DNA of 64,000 bases from Prunella strophiata (Eukaryota; Chordata; Aves; Passeriformes; Prunellidae), in NCBI GenBank assembly GCA_036583965.1, contig JAZBQD010000001.1, positions 14,037,392 to 14,101,391 of the forward strand, written 5' to 3'. The position numbers were made by a program, and so were the translations under genes. A model generated the notes under the pieces. It searched no databases. It worked only from the letters and a program-made list of their open reading frames with translations, and was not told where the DNA came from. Below, piece by piece: positions 38,125-50,877 of this stretch. How positions within the stretch are numbered: the first letter of the stretch is position 1; every line of letters begins with the position of its first letter.

Positions 38125-41100
38125 CTGGAAAAAACAACACAAGGGCAGTGAGAAAGGCATCACATTTACACTTTGTGCTCTGTGGTTGTTTCACTGTTAC
38201 TTCACAAGATCCTGAGTATATTTATTTGTTACATACAAAGCTTCCAGGGCCAGAACTGGGACCAGTCCTGCTGTTTTTCAGGGTAATGGTTGAACAAGTG
38301 AACAAGAGCATGGGCATGCTGGGAGGGCAGAATGCTGGGGAACAAATGACACTGTGGGCAGGCTGTACTTCATCTTCTTCCTAGCAGCCATGCAGGGTGA
38401 GTACTGGGTAAGACTTGATCTCACTAAACAGCTCTTAAAATCCCTGGTAAATTGGAAAGTATATGTCTGGCATAAGAGCACAGCGACAACATGGGCTTCT
38501 AACTCTGGCTTTGTAAAGCTCTGACATTTCCCAGCTCTTTCCCTTGAACAAGTTAAATGACATGCCATGCCTACCCCAGGTGACAACATTTAAAAGTAAT
38601 CTGTGTATAGTGCAGAAAGTAAAATAGACATGCCCATTACTACATTTTTTGAGGTCGGAGGACAGCCCACCCAGACAGGAAGGAAATCAGGTGCAGCCTC
38701 ATATCTGGCAGCTCTCTAAGGCCACCCACAAGTTCCATGCTTAGGTAAAACACTGTTATAAGGTCTACAGATGACACCTGAACTCTGGAAAATTTATGAA
38801 CTTTACAAGCTTTGAAGAAGCTGACATAAAATTAAAAAGTGACTGTGAAAGAAACATTTTAAAACAAGGATGTCCCTTTCTCACACACACACACAGATAC
38901 ATACTACAAGAAATTACAGGAAAAATTAAACTCAGATGTAAGTTAAGGCTATAATTACACATTTAATTTTTACAATACATTACCCAGATATTAAAACCCA
39001 ATAGATGCTTTGGTTGAAAACTAAGGCAACTGGCATCAGATTGCAAAATTCAATTAAGAATAATTGTAATGCTGCTTTGGATGTTAGGAATGCCAACATC
39101 AGAGATCCAAGAAAATACATTAATTTCCCACTGCTACAGAATTTGCAAGCTGAACAAAACATTTTGCAAATATCTAAAATCTGCTGCAACCTCTTGGGGG
39201 GGCTGGCCGAAGATAAAACATTTTAAATGATCCAAAGCTGTAAATTACTCTTACAAAAAGCTTTTTTTTCCCCTAGATCTTTCACCTTTACCCAGAAACT
39301 CAGTCCAAGGTCCTTCTACAACTCACTGCCACTCATCTCCATTTTCCTGCCATTTCCAGACCAGGATATCAGCCTTTTCTCTTTTTCCACAGCAGGAAAA
39401 CACGGAGCAGCTTGGCTGAGATGCTGCACTGAGGTGCTGCATTTGTTGGAACACACTGTGCCCAAGATGGGCCTCGGCTGCTTGCACACACTTCCCATTA
39501 CTCAAACAGATCACCTGCAACTGTCCCATGCATCTTACCTACCCAGAAATAACACAAAGCTAAGGAGAATTAGATTTGTGTTTCACTCTAGCAGCGTGCT
39601 GTAACTGTGTGCAGTGTGTTTGTACATTTAACCTTTGTAATTTAACAATCACACTCCAAGTCCTTCCCAATCTCAGCTGCTTGCACAACAAAATGGCAAC
39701 TTTTGCATCTTATCTTCATAAATTACAAAATTGTAAATATGCAACATTTGACTATAAATTAAGAGCCCAGCATTGCTTATAATAGCAGCCTAAAACAGAT
39801 TATGCAACACCAGATGCAGAAGAGATGAGACACCCAAAACACAACCCTTTCATAAAATTGTAACGTTTTTATATAAAATGTTGTCCCACATTAGCATACA
39901 ACTATAATATTAACTATGAACTCCCAAAGTTTTGTTAATACAGTATATAGAATTATATGTTTAGTACAAATATAATTACTATGCAATCTGCAGGGCATAT
40001 AATTATGCAATATATGAATAGTATATGCTAATTACTATGTGATTGCAGAGTAATTACATGGTTATTTGTGCCTGGGAGTCAACTGCTGAATTCCACTATT
40101 TAAAACAAAATTCTGTGGAACAGCTCTGAATGGGGTTCTGCAATATGAACAGACTTCAGCTTACAGTATTCATATGTGCTGCTACAGAATTAAAAAGCAC
40201 TGTGAATACAAGCATCTCAAAAATCAGAAGGGACAGGTTAATCAATCTTTTTTTAAAAGGCAGAATGTAAGCCAAGTCACTGACAGTGCAAACAGCAGTG
40301 AGAGTTATCTTGGGTGAAAGTTGAATTAGGTGCAAAGTCTTCACAAACTACAGTTATGCATATTCATACCTGTCATTCAATTTGTATCTGCCCAACACTC
40401 ACACTCCTCTACACATCAGCTCTGAAGACAGACTGGTGTGGGGGGTTTTGTTTTTTAAACCAGCCCCTTGCCTTTTCTGTTTTGATACATTTGTCTCTAA
40501 CTATTGTTTCTTGCAACATTATACAAATTTTTTTTTATCTTTTAAAACCAAGACTAAATGTAGAAGAGGTGTATTAACTGCATCTGAATTAAACCAGGCT
40601 GTCTAAACCAACTCTTCCCATTAATACCAACTTCTCTTAAGCTTTTAAATCATATTTGAATGCAAAATTGACAATCTGCAACACATTTAATGCTTTATTT
40701 TCATTGCAAAAGTGAACCATTATTCCTAAGCTCTGGGGTAACTACAAACAGTTAACAACACTGGGAGTGTTCCTGAGGATTACTTATGCAGCAGTAATTT
40801 ATAAGGTCAAAATTTCACCCAGCTTCTGTTCTGCAAAGCTTAAATTATTAAGACAGGCAGGAGTTTGGCTCTTACCAGGTACTGACTACTTTAAAAGCAA
40901 ATGGATCTTATCCAGAGCTACTTTTCATGCCAGAATCCTTTGAGAAAGGTTTGTGTAAGGAGATCCTTTTTCAGTTCTCCCCTCTCTTGGGGCACTGGGA
41001 TATGGATTGGGGGCAGTCAGGGCAGACACCTGGGACAAGTAAAGATTTCTCTGCATCACCATTTCCCAACCCAGAGCTTCCTCTCTCCCAAATCTGCTTT

Positions 41101-41159
41101 GCCTGGGCCCATTCTGGAAATCTCTGCCAAACCACACAGCCCTCCTCTCCTGCCAAATC

Positions 41160-41480
41160 ACCGGAGAACCCGTGGGAAGTCATTCAGGAGGTGACAAGTG
41201 GTGCCTCATGGCTGGGTCCTGCCTGCAGCACGGGGCCAGGAGAGCTGAGCTGGCAGCACCAGGATGCTGCTGCCTCCCAGCAGGAGCCTGCAGCCAGCAG
41301 CTGGGGATGTTTGCTGATGGGGGGCAGGCAGAGGGATGGCAGAGCCCAGGCAGAGCCAGGAGCTGTGCCTTGCTGGGACAGCAGCAGTGCTGGGATGCCT
41401 AAACCCCCCTCCCAGCACACACACAGACTGGGGCACTGACACTGAACTGCCTTCACCTGCAGCCCCAGCTCTCCTACTGC
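41160..41480. other. GC-rich, CpG-poor intronic patch
   Basis: A patch rich in ctgcag, gcagc and cagg words with few CpG. Stops are sparse in several frames at once, giving frames of 70-170 codons on both strands. Overlapping frames, low-complexity composition and no domain argue against coding. It could be an old decayed repeat or a regulatory patch; nothing specific was recognised. Confidence 0.5.
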
Positions 41481-43719
41481 ACATCTAACACCTGTGGCAC
41501 GTTTTCTGACCTGTTTTACTGGTGAAAAAGCATTCCTTGTACTGCAGTGCAGCCACTTTGATGTTTGTTACCTCCTGCATCCCCCCACCCTGGCCCAACA
41601 CTGCTACACCTGCAGCAGTCCTGGACTCAACCTCCCACAGACCACAGAAAAAAAGAGAGCCAAAAGGCCCTGTCTTTTATCCAGAGGTGCTCCTGAAGTC
41701 TTAATAGGGCTTCCTCTACCCTGTGTGATCTTCCTCATGCTTCACCCTCTTTCACAGTCTCTCCACCTTCCTCTTTCATTTTTCTTGCCCCTCCATTTCT
41801 ATTTCATTTCTACCTACTGTGTCTCCTCAACTGGTAACCCACCCCATGGTACTCAAAAAGGATTCTCAGTGGGTACTGGCAGGTTCTTATTTGTGCTCCC
41901 ACTAGACAGAAGGAGCACAAGGAATATTAGTTGTTCTGTAAGATTCTTATTAAGCAGCAAAATGGACATTTAGTTTTCAATTTTCTTACAGCATATAAAA
42001 AGCAATTTACTGAGGTTGTCATTAAAATTACCATTACTATTTGGAAGTAATTAGCATTAGTAGGTTTTCTAGTGGATGTAGTGAAGGGAATGCTGTAAAA
42101 AGAGCAATAAATGTTAATGTGATGGAAGGCAAAATTACAAAGTGATAGTAGTGACCACAGGGGTATGGGCCTAATCCAACACAGGTGCAGAATATGGCAT
42201 ACAGAAACCAAAAACTGACCAAAATTAAGAAGAGAGCCATGATCCCACTTAAACAAAAGTACTGCTGTGGCATTCACCAAAGTACTTTTGCTTTGTAAGA
42301 AGAGCAGATTAAAAAGTAAGGAAAGCATAGCAAATATTGTTGTCTGGATTAAAATAAACTACCATTTTCCTGGAAAAATGATTTCTAATTCCAAACGGCA
42401 GAGAAAAAAAGAGTCATCCCCAAAAAATCCTGAGACTGACAGTGTTATTCTGAAGTTCTACTTCTCTTCTGCTCACTCTCTGCACTTCTCAAATAGCTGG
42501 CCTATTTCAAACCTTTGCCATAATCTTAATAAGCAGGTGACTTAGTTTTTAAATTAAAGCTAATATATTATCAGCTATGGCCAGGGCTTTCAGAATACTA
42601 CCACATACAACAAGATGCATGCTGAAATTACAGTTGATGGCACCAGGTGACAAAGATGAGACTGATGCCCGTGAAAGGTACAATCAAAGCTATAGCAACA
42701 AAAAGATCTAAACAAACAAAACTGCCTAAAATAAGACTTCAGCTTCCTAAGACCAAAGTGGAACACTTTACATTCCTGGTTAGTCATTAAGTCTTTGATC
42801 ACACAAATTGCCTGGGTCCCTAGAATTCCTTTCTGAATACCCCCATAAATTTCCTGGAGGAGGTAAATAGTGTCTCCTGTCCAAGCCATTTAGAGATTGG
42901 GAACAATCACGTTGCTTAGCATGAACCAACAAGCAAGATTTGGAAGTGTTCATCTACCATGTTATGTTTAGAAGTGTTCAGCTACTGGGTTATGCACAAC
43001 TGCTGTGTCTGGAGTCTTTCCCAACACACCCTGGCCTTTGTTTTTGCGAGACTTTGAATCATCAGCCAGGATCTTGCAGCCTTTGGTTCAGTGTCTTCTG
43101 TGACATGAGAGACTCAGAAACACTGCTCACATTTCCCAGAAGGGCTCTCAAACCATCTCACTGCAGAGTGTTCTCAGCAAGGAAATGGTGCATACTTGCA
43201 AAACAAAGAGGGAGCAAGCTGCTTCAGCCCAAGCATGAGAGCTCTCACTGGGAGGCAGACTGCTGGCCTGCCCCCAGGAAGGAGAGTTACTTCTCTACAA
43301 GAGCAATGACTGGCAACCTTCCCTGAAGAAGACTCTAAGCCTGCAGAGGCATGATCCCACTTGTACTCCCTACTTCCAATCCCTTCAAAAAATGCATAAC
43401 CCTTCCTACAGCACATCCCCCTGCCTTCCTTGCAGACCAAGGCACTGCCAAACCCACAGGGTACCCTCCCAGGCTTTCTGAAATCCCACAGAGACGAGCA
43501 GAGAGCAAAGACATCCCACTTCCCCAAGGAGTGTTCTGATCACTGCCTCAGTGACTGAAGCACCACCACCCCTTGTGCTGGGTGCCCATTACATTTCTGG
43601 CTGGCTGCTCCCAGGAGCACACTGACTGCTGCCTGGCCAGATGCTCCTGCCTCAGGCTGGCAGTCTGGCTCCTCCAAAGTCCAAAGTCTTCCAACAAAGC
43701 TCAGTTTCTGTATTTCCAG

Positions 43720-43841
43720 ACACCTTTCACTAGACCAGGTTGCTCAAACTTCATTCCAGCCTGGCCTTGACCATTTCCAGGGATGGGCTACCTGCATTCT
43801 GTTCCAGTGCCTCACCACCCTCACAGTGAAGTTTCTTGTTC
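43720..43841 (-). mobile_element. CR1 LINE fragment, minus strand
   Basis: It reads as the reverse complement of an internal-to-3' CR1 piece: acacctttcactagaccagg, ttgctcaaact, cagcctggccttgacc, tttccagggatgggct, then gttccagtgcctcaccaccc and tcacagtgaagtttctt. The 3' terminal repeat is missing on the low-coordinate side, so the copy is truncated at both ends. Same orientation as GFRA1. Confidence 0.88.
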
Positions 43842-46800
43842 CCTTTTTTATTTGTTTGCTTGTTGTTGAAACTGTTTTCTCTGTACACTTTATAAAGGTT
43901 CTGAGCACCTTCTAAGGATTTTAGATATCACCTTGAAGCAGAGGCTTCTGACTTTCAGGTGCATAGATTTATCTCTTGGTCTGCTCCTGGAAGTTTAATT
44001 CTAATGGGGCCACATTCTCTAAATGCTGCATTTTTTATTGCCCAAGTTCACTATTGGATCTGGGCTCTAATACTCAGCAGGGCTCTTGCTTATATTTCAA
44101 CTTAGGTCCTGCTTTAGTTAACCTATACCTGGTGCATTTCATAGACACTGCAAATAAAGGTTGCAGTGAAATTGCAACTCCTAAGCTGCATTATGTATTG
44201 ATTAAAAAAAGGGAAATTTTACCTTACTATTTCCTTTAACACTTGAATTTTTTACTGGGGAGGAATGGGGAAAAACTGAGCAGAAAACTCCAAAGTGGCT
44301 GAGCCCTGTGGGTTGGCTGAGGGACATCTGCTCAACTTACAGGTTAAGTAATAGGAAAGTCTTATAGACCTACAGTGATCTGGTTTAAATTTTAGTTCCA
44401 CAAGGGCAGAGAGGGAGAGGAAACCCTGCTCCCCAGTGTTAACAATATTGTGGCATACACTGCTGAAATTCTGTCTTTACTCACAAATATCCTGATCTAT
44501 CACCTTTCATTTCTGTTACAAATCTTGTGACAGGTTATGCCTAATTTTCCACATGGCACTGAGGACAGCAGTTGTACAGTATATTCATGCCAGCACAGTT
44601 ATTTTGTTCACTGCAGCTATTCTGAATTTTCAATAATTTAAGTTATGAATTTGGCTCTTTAAAGCTACTGTTACTTCTGTCCAAAGTATCTCACTTAGGA
44701 GGCAGAAACACATTAATAAAGTCAGAGACTTGCTAAACAAAGAAACCACAGTTGTTGCAAACTGATCCAGTCACTGTTTCTCACATTCCTGCACCAATGA
44801 TTTCAGTTCTACCCTAAAGAGTTTTAGGGTGTAAAGATCTTTTTAACCTATCTACACTACACTAACACCAGGGATGGATTATGCATGACTGGGGCCATGT
44901 ACAGCATACAATTTTTTTTTGTGAGGGATTCAGTCATTCCACACACAATTCATGCTCTGTACTGAGAGGCTGGGTTTGTGATGTGGAAGGCTATCAGCAC
45001 AGTTTCAGCTGAGTTCTTCTAATTAATTTCCCCTTAAAAATAGAGTGCAAACGTGTTACTGCATATGCTCTCGTCTTATACAGTTCAGGATTTTATTATT
45101 AGCTAAATACTAAGTCAACAGAATTAGGAAAGAGCCAGCAGACAAGGAAATAGAGAATAAACCTGTGAAAACATTCAGATCTCCACGGTTGCCATGAGAA
45201 GTGATTTACTGCATGCAAGTTCTCAAGACACAGTGAGGGACTGTTTTGCCAAAGTCACGCCAATTTACAGGGCAACTTTCAGCATTTCTTTTTATTACTA
45301 CAGAATTGAATTCACAACTTGTTTCCTCTTTTCCTCAGACTTGATTAATTACCATGTTAACATAACTACTATTCTCCTGCTTATAATGGGCTCCCTCTAA
45401 AGTGCTGCCCCAGCAAAATAAGCCAGGAGAAAGCTTCTAGCTCTTTGCTCTAGCACTGCAATCCTTTCTAATCTCACTATTTTTCAAATTTATGTTCCAT
45501 TCCAATAAAGCTTGTGTGAATATTACAGCAAATCAGATAATACAAGGTTATGACCCTTGTAATTGATCCTTCAAGGTTCTTTTTTCCTTTTTTTTTTCCA
45601 GTTGACGTGGTAAAAACCACATTTAGCTGTGCTTGTTGACACTTGAGAATTCACTTTGTTGGTTGTATGCACTGTTTCAGAGAGATCACATTACATAATG
45701 ATGTATTTCCAGTGCTTCATTTCTTCTATACCTACAAGCCCATTAAGCTGTAAGCAAACCTCCCATGGGGCTGTAAGACTGCAAGTATCAAGGGGGCAAT
45801 GCTCCCATCCTGTTCAGAGGGAGCATGGCTGGAAGAGTGTATTATGTGAGGAACACAGGGTTAAACATTAGCTACTACTTAAATAATTTCAAATAAATAA
45901 AAGCAGCTCAAAATAAAAGGTTAAATTTCTATTTATAGGAAAAAAAAACACATTTAAATGAACACAGACCATGTATCCCAGCACTAGGAATCAGTTTTCT
46001 GGGGCAATGGTTTGTGTATCACATGACCACTGGAATAAAGTGATTAATTGCACTGTCTCTGTAAATGCAATCATTACACTTTTAATTAACCTTTTCAACC
46101 TCTTACACCTTTTCGTTTTGTTATGCATTAGATTTTTTACAGTTTTCCAGTTATTATGCTTGACTACACTTAAAACAATGTGGAGCTCTGTTAGAAAGAT
46201 AAGAAAAACAATTGAAACAGCTCTTACTGTTCCTAACAGGAAAATACCCCTGATACTGTCATCATCACAGCAGTTATAAATCAGGTGGAGGACAGACATT
46301 CTGAACTCTGTGGCTACGTTCCCACCTAATTTTTGTTTTGGCAGCACACTGTTATTTAATGACTCTGGCTACCAGGAAACTAGCTTTTGAAAATTCTTTC
46401 TCAACCTAGTTATAATTACTCCATATAAATCATACAATGATCAATTATAATAATCTTAGCTTCATCCATTATTTAAACTTAGAGTTTGAATCTACACAGC
46501 AGGAGTGCAGGAAATTCCAAAGTCCCTTCTCTGCTCACTCACAAATGCTTTACTCCTGAAGCCATGCCAGCTGCAGAAAAGAAGGGGCCAGATATGCTCT
46601 TATCTATGACATCCAAACCTGAAATAACCACAGATTCCAGATAAGCAATGGTTTCTGGCTTGGTTTTTTGGCTTGGTTTTTCGTAACCACACTATCTTAC
46701 ACTTGGTGAAACAAAATTCAACATGAGATTTTGCTTTCTTTACGTTGGTGGACCACAATCAGAGGAGCTCTGCAATTACACACAGTGACAGCATAAAATA

Positions 46801-47221
46801 TTCTTACTTTAAAATGGTCTAGGCTCTTCCTCACATGGATGCATACAGGCACATTTGTATACACACATATGTTTGTACTAGAATGTTTCAGTACTATTTG
46901 GCTTCATGTGTCATTTCACAAGAGCTTGAAAAAAAAATTCAAATGTTTGTGTCTAATTTAAGGCTGATCCTAAGATACCTGAGGTCAGTGTGATATGAAC
47001 ATTAAGTGTGATGGAAGGAGGAAAAAAAAACGAAAAAAAACTTTCATGAAGGATCAAGCAAAACATCCAAACCTTTTTCAGAAAAACTTTAGAACTGGAT
47101 TTTGAAACAGTAACAAGGATTTTTAGAACTATTTAATAAACTGACTATATGTGTTTGATTGTGCAAAATATTTAGGTAACTGTTATTACTTTTGTGCATC
47201 TTGTCCTAGTTCAGTCTCAGC

Positions 47222-47248
47222 CATTGGATAGCCATTTGCTATCCAATG
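47222..47248. repeat. Perfect 11-bp inverted repeat, 5-nt loop
   Basis: cattggatagc, loop cattt, gctatccaatg. The stem is perfect and isolated. It is too short for a pre-miRNA on its own, and no terminator-like T run follows. Confidence 0.85.
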
Positions 47249-48413
47249 TAAAGACAGTGTCTGTTTTGAGGTTCAATATTTTTTCATTTCCAACACATAT
47301 TTTAATGATTCAACTACATGCCAGGAATTCCTTTGTCAATAGAGGTATATTTTTCTGTGCTTCTCAGCTAAGTCTGCCCAAAGCCCCCCAAATTTTGCAG
47401 CATTTAGGCTGAAACAGAGAAAGAAAAGGACAAGGAAGGAAACCTTGTCAGGGCAGGAAGGAAATTCTAGAAATACAAGGTCTTACATGTGATAAAACAA
47501 GTATTCATATCTGATATCAGAATCACAAGGTTTTTCTTAGTAACTCCACAACCTCACCAAACAGCTATCCAGTATTCCCAATGCATCCCATTAAAATTTT
47601 TCATGATGTGTTATCTAGCACTTTCTGCAACATAATTCCCCTGTTTTCTTCCTAAATTTACTACTTTCCTCTTAACACTGTTTTTTTTAATTTCTTGAAG
47701 ACCCTCCTGCTCCCATTACTTGTCTTTTAAGTTAGTCCCCCTCTATTCATTCTTTACAACAACATAAATACGTTTTCTGGATATCCAAACTCGTGCTATT
47801 TATTCTCAGATTTGGGAAAGAAAAAAACAAAACAAGAGGTTACAAAAGAAAAAAACCCACCCAAATCATTGACCAAGGATTTCTGTACAAGTTGTACTCA
47901 GGAGATTGCTACAGACAGACAAAACCTGTTAATTCAAGAGTTGCTGAAGCATAGCTTACTCCAGCCTCAAGCAATACCAGTGTAGGTAGGGATGGTTTAC
48001 ACACATTGACTGCCTGCTGCAGGAGTATATATTAGCTTATCTTTGACAGCAGCTTGCTCTTGATGGCTATAACCTGAAAAAAAAAGTCAAAGTATATAAA
48101 ACCTTAGTAGAAAAAGTATCCTGCTTATTCTGCAGCGTTACTCTTTCAGAAGGAAACTGAGAAAGGGCAGTGGGCTGGAGAGGTGATTGTGAATCCAGTC
48201 TGACAAGAGCAGCTGATGGGATAACTCAGGGAACAGTTAAAGGCAGAGAAAGGGAAAGATCCTCTCTCCAGAATAACAAGAGGAAAGCTCCACTGTTCCT
48301 AGATGGGAGAATCACAGATGTCTCTGGCCATGACAAAAGTCCACCAGCACAAGAGAGAGAAGAGGCTAAAACCACAGCAGTGGACAGACACAGGGCAGAT
48401 GCTCAGTTAGTGA

Positions 48414-48431
48414 CAGCAGCAGCAGCAGCAG
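48414..48431 (+). repeat. (CAG)6 microsatellite
   Basis: Six pure CAG units inside a purine- and GC-rich patch. The overlapping 163-codon plus frame reads them as Ala, but that frame has no other support. Confidence 0.9.
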
Positions 48432-50316
48432 GGGTGGGCAGAGGGTGCCATCATGGCAAGGAGAGAGCAATAGAGACAGAGAACAGCAGAACCCACAGCA
48501 GCTGGGGAGGCACCAGCTCAGCCCCCCTCTCCCTGCTGCCAGTGAAAACCATTCGGGGCAATTATCTGGCCTATCGACCAAACAATACCAGCCTCATTCC
48601 ATTAATCCACCACCAGCTGCTCCTCTTTCCCTATCAGTTGGTCCCAATGAAATCCTGTTGAATGCAAATAAATTCACCACAATGTGAAGAGGACAGCAGT
48701 GGTAACTTTTTGTTCAGTGGATTTGGTTATGTGAGCTTCAGTCACTGTGCTGCTGCTGACTCCATCTGAGGCTCCCACTGCTGAGCCAGTGACAAGGAGA
48801 TGTGTGCACTGAGGCAGGTGTGCCTAATGGATCAAGGGAAACAAGATACTTTGGAAATAAGTCACTCCAATGACACTGCCCTGGAGAGTTAATAATGGCT
48901 ATGATGGTCCCCATCCTACTGTGTGCCCAGAAGATAAAGCAGTACAAAATGAAGGTGTGGCAGCTGTGTGTGATATATGCCACTTACCTACAGTGCATCT
49001 GGGGGTTTTAACTTGAGATCATTATGATATTTAATAGATTACACCACACTAACAATTAGACCACTGCCTACTGTCTAATCTAAATTACCTGTCACTTTCA
49101 TTTATGCCACGTGCAACACATGGCAATAAACAAAAAGCTTCTTTTTGTTTTGTCTTCAGTGATCTTGGCTTTCCAGTGTTCCCCACAGATCCCACTCCTG
49201 AGCTAGTCTGGTTACATTTCCTTAGCTCTTATAAATGGCCAATATTTCTTTTTTTCCAAATGCAAAAATGCGTTTCTTTCTGAAAAAAAGGCAAAAAGGA
49301 AATAAAATTATTTTGACTTGTTAACTACATTTAACAGCATTTGTGTCTCTTTTTTGAGGTGCTGCCCCTACACTGAACACAATATTTTGACTTCCATTTA
49401 CTTCAAAAAACTCTGAATCCAGATTTTATGCCCAAAGTTATCTTGTCTTTGAAACCCATTTACATCAACTAAGCATTTGACTGAGTGCTGCAGTGACCTG
49501 GGCACCAGCTAACACTCTCCTTAGCTCCATTTTTAACTCTAAAATACATATAGAATATATTGGGGTTTTTTTTGGCATACACGTTTGCAAATATGTTAAT
49601 GCACAGGTACACAGGACAGAAGTAAACACAGTTGGAAGAGAAAAGCAGTGTTATAACAGAATTGATTATTTTGGTGTTCAAATACTTAAGCCAAATGAAT
49701 GTCTTCCTAATTAGCGAGGAGTGAGCCTCACTAAGTAAAATGACAACACTATTTACATTTAAATAGTCTATTTTATTCAGAGTCACTTCACACACATGCT
49801 CACTACTGAACTGCAGCCAATTCTGCAGTAGAATAATAACTATACAGCACCAGCAGCACTGTCCAAGAGGCACTGGAGGGACATGGATAAGAGATGAATC
49901 AAGAGTGTATAATGTTCCTGTAATCAAAATTATAACACTTTTTTAAAAATTCTTTTTCCAAAATCCATACTCCTGCCTGATCAGGTAAAAAGTGTTACTG
50001 CTGCCAGGAATTCGAATCTCAAGACTGAGATCCCAACTCACATCCTGCTAGGATGCTTGTACAGTATTGACTAAAATGGATGGGCTTGAAATAGTAATTG
50101 ACTGGTGATGTATGGCTTCCAAATAGGCAAATTATGTTGAACATGTGTCGGTAAGTGAAGCACCCATTTCAAGACAACACTACTATTAACACTGTTCATG
50201 TTTTAACACATTCCCTTCCTGAGGGTGCAGCCAGTGCAGTGCTCAGAGGCAGCAGCAGTGCAGCTCCCAGGAGCTGGACAGTGTCCCTCCTCTGGCACTG
50301 CCACTGCCACTGTCAC

Positions 50317-50877
50317 TGTGTGACCCATGGGGACATGGAGCCTGCAGCTCCTGCTCCTCCTTGCACAAACACAGCTCCAGTTCTGACTGCAGCTCTGCCT
50401 GAGTCACCCATGGGGACATGGAGCCTGCAGCTCCTGCCCTCCCTGCACAAACACAGCTCCAGTTCTGACTGCAGCTCTTCACCCATGGGGACATGGAGCC
50501 TGCAGCTCCTGCTCCTCCTTGTACAAACACAGCTCCAGTTCTGACTGCAGCTCTTCACCCATGGGGACATGGAGCCTGCAGCTCCTGCCCTCCCTGCACA
50601 AACAGCTCCAGTTCAAACTGCAGCTCTGCCTGAGTCACCCATGGGGACATGGAGCCTGCAGCTCCTGCCCTCCCTGCACAAACAGCTCCAGTTCAAACTG
50701 CAGCTCTGCCTGAGTCACCCATGGGGACATGGAGCCTGCAGCTCCTGCTCCTCCTTGCACAAACACAGCTCCAGTTCTGACTGCAGCTCTTCACCCATGG
50801 GGACATGGAGCCTGCAGCTCCTGCCCTCCCTGCACAAACACAGCTCCAGTTCTGACTGCAGCTCTGCCTGAGTCACC
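50317..50877. repeat. GC-rich minisatellite, seven copies of a 75-84 bp unit
   Basis: The motif cccatggggacatggagcct recurs at 50324, 50407, 50482, 50558, 50638, 50718 and 50794, giving spacings of 83, 75, 76, 80, 80 and 76 bp. Each unit then carries gcagctcctg, a ctcctcctt or ccctccct variant, gcacaaac, agctccagtt, and ctgactgcagctct or caaactgcagctct, closed by either a long link (gcctgagtca) or a short one (tca). Because the unit lengths are not multiples of three and stops are rare, open frames appear on both strands and shift frame from unit to unit, so it is not coding. It lies inside the upstream GFRA1 intron. Confidence 0.95.

Noticed and set aside
40927..41439. 170-codon plus-strand open frame, the longest in the window
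   Set aside because: It lies in a GC-rich, stop-poor patch with long frames on both strands at once. It shows no domain, signal or plausible splice context.
48170..48661. 163-codon plus-strand open frame with an Ala run
   Set aside because: The Ala run is a CAG microsatellite. The rest is low-complexity and Ser/Arg-rich, with no recognisable family and an intronic position.
49469..49927. 152-codon minus-strand frame
   Set aside because: Ile/Val/Asn-rich from AT-rich DNA, with no family resemblance or splice support.
49985..50050. tRNA-like B-box word (gattcgaattcc on the minus strand) with a short stem
   Set aside because: No cloverleaf can be folded, the word has an extra base, and there is no acceptor stem.
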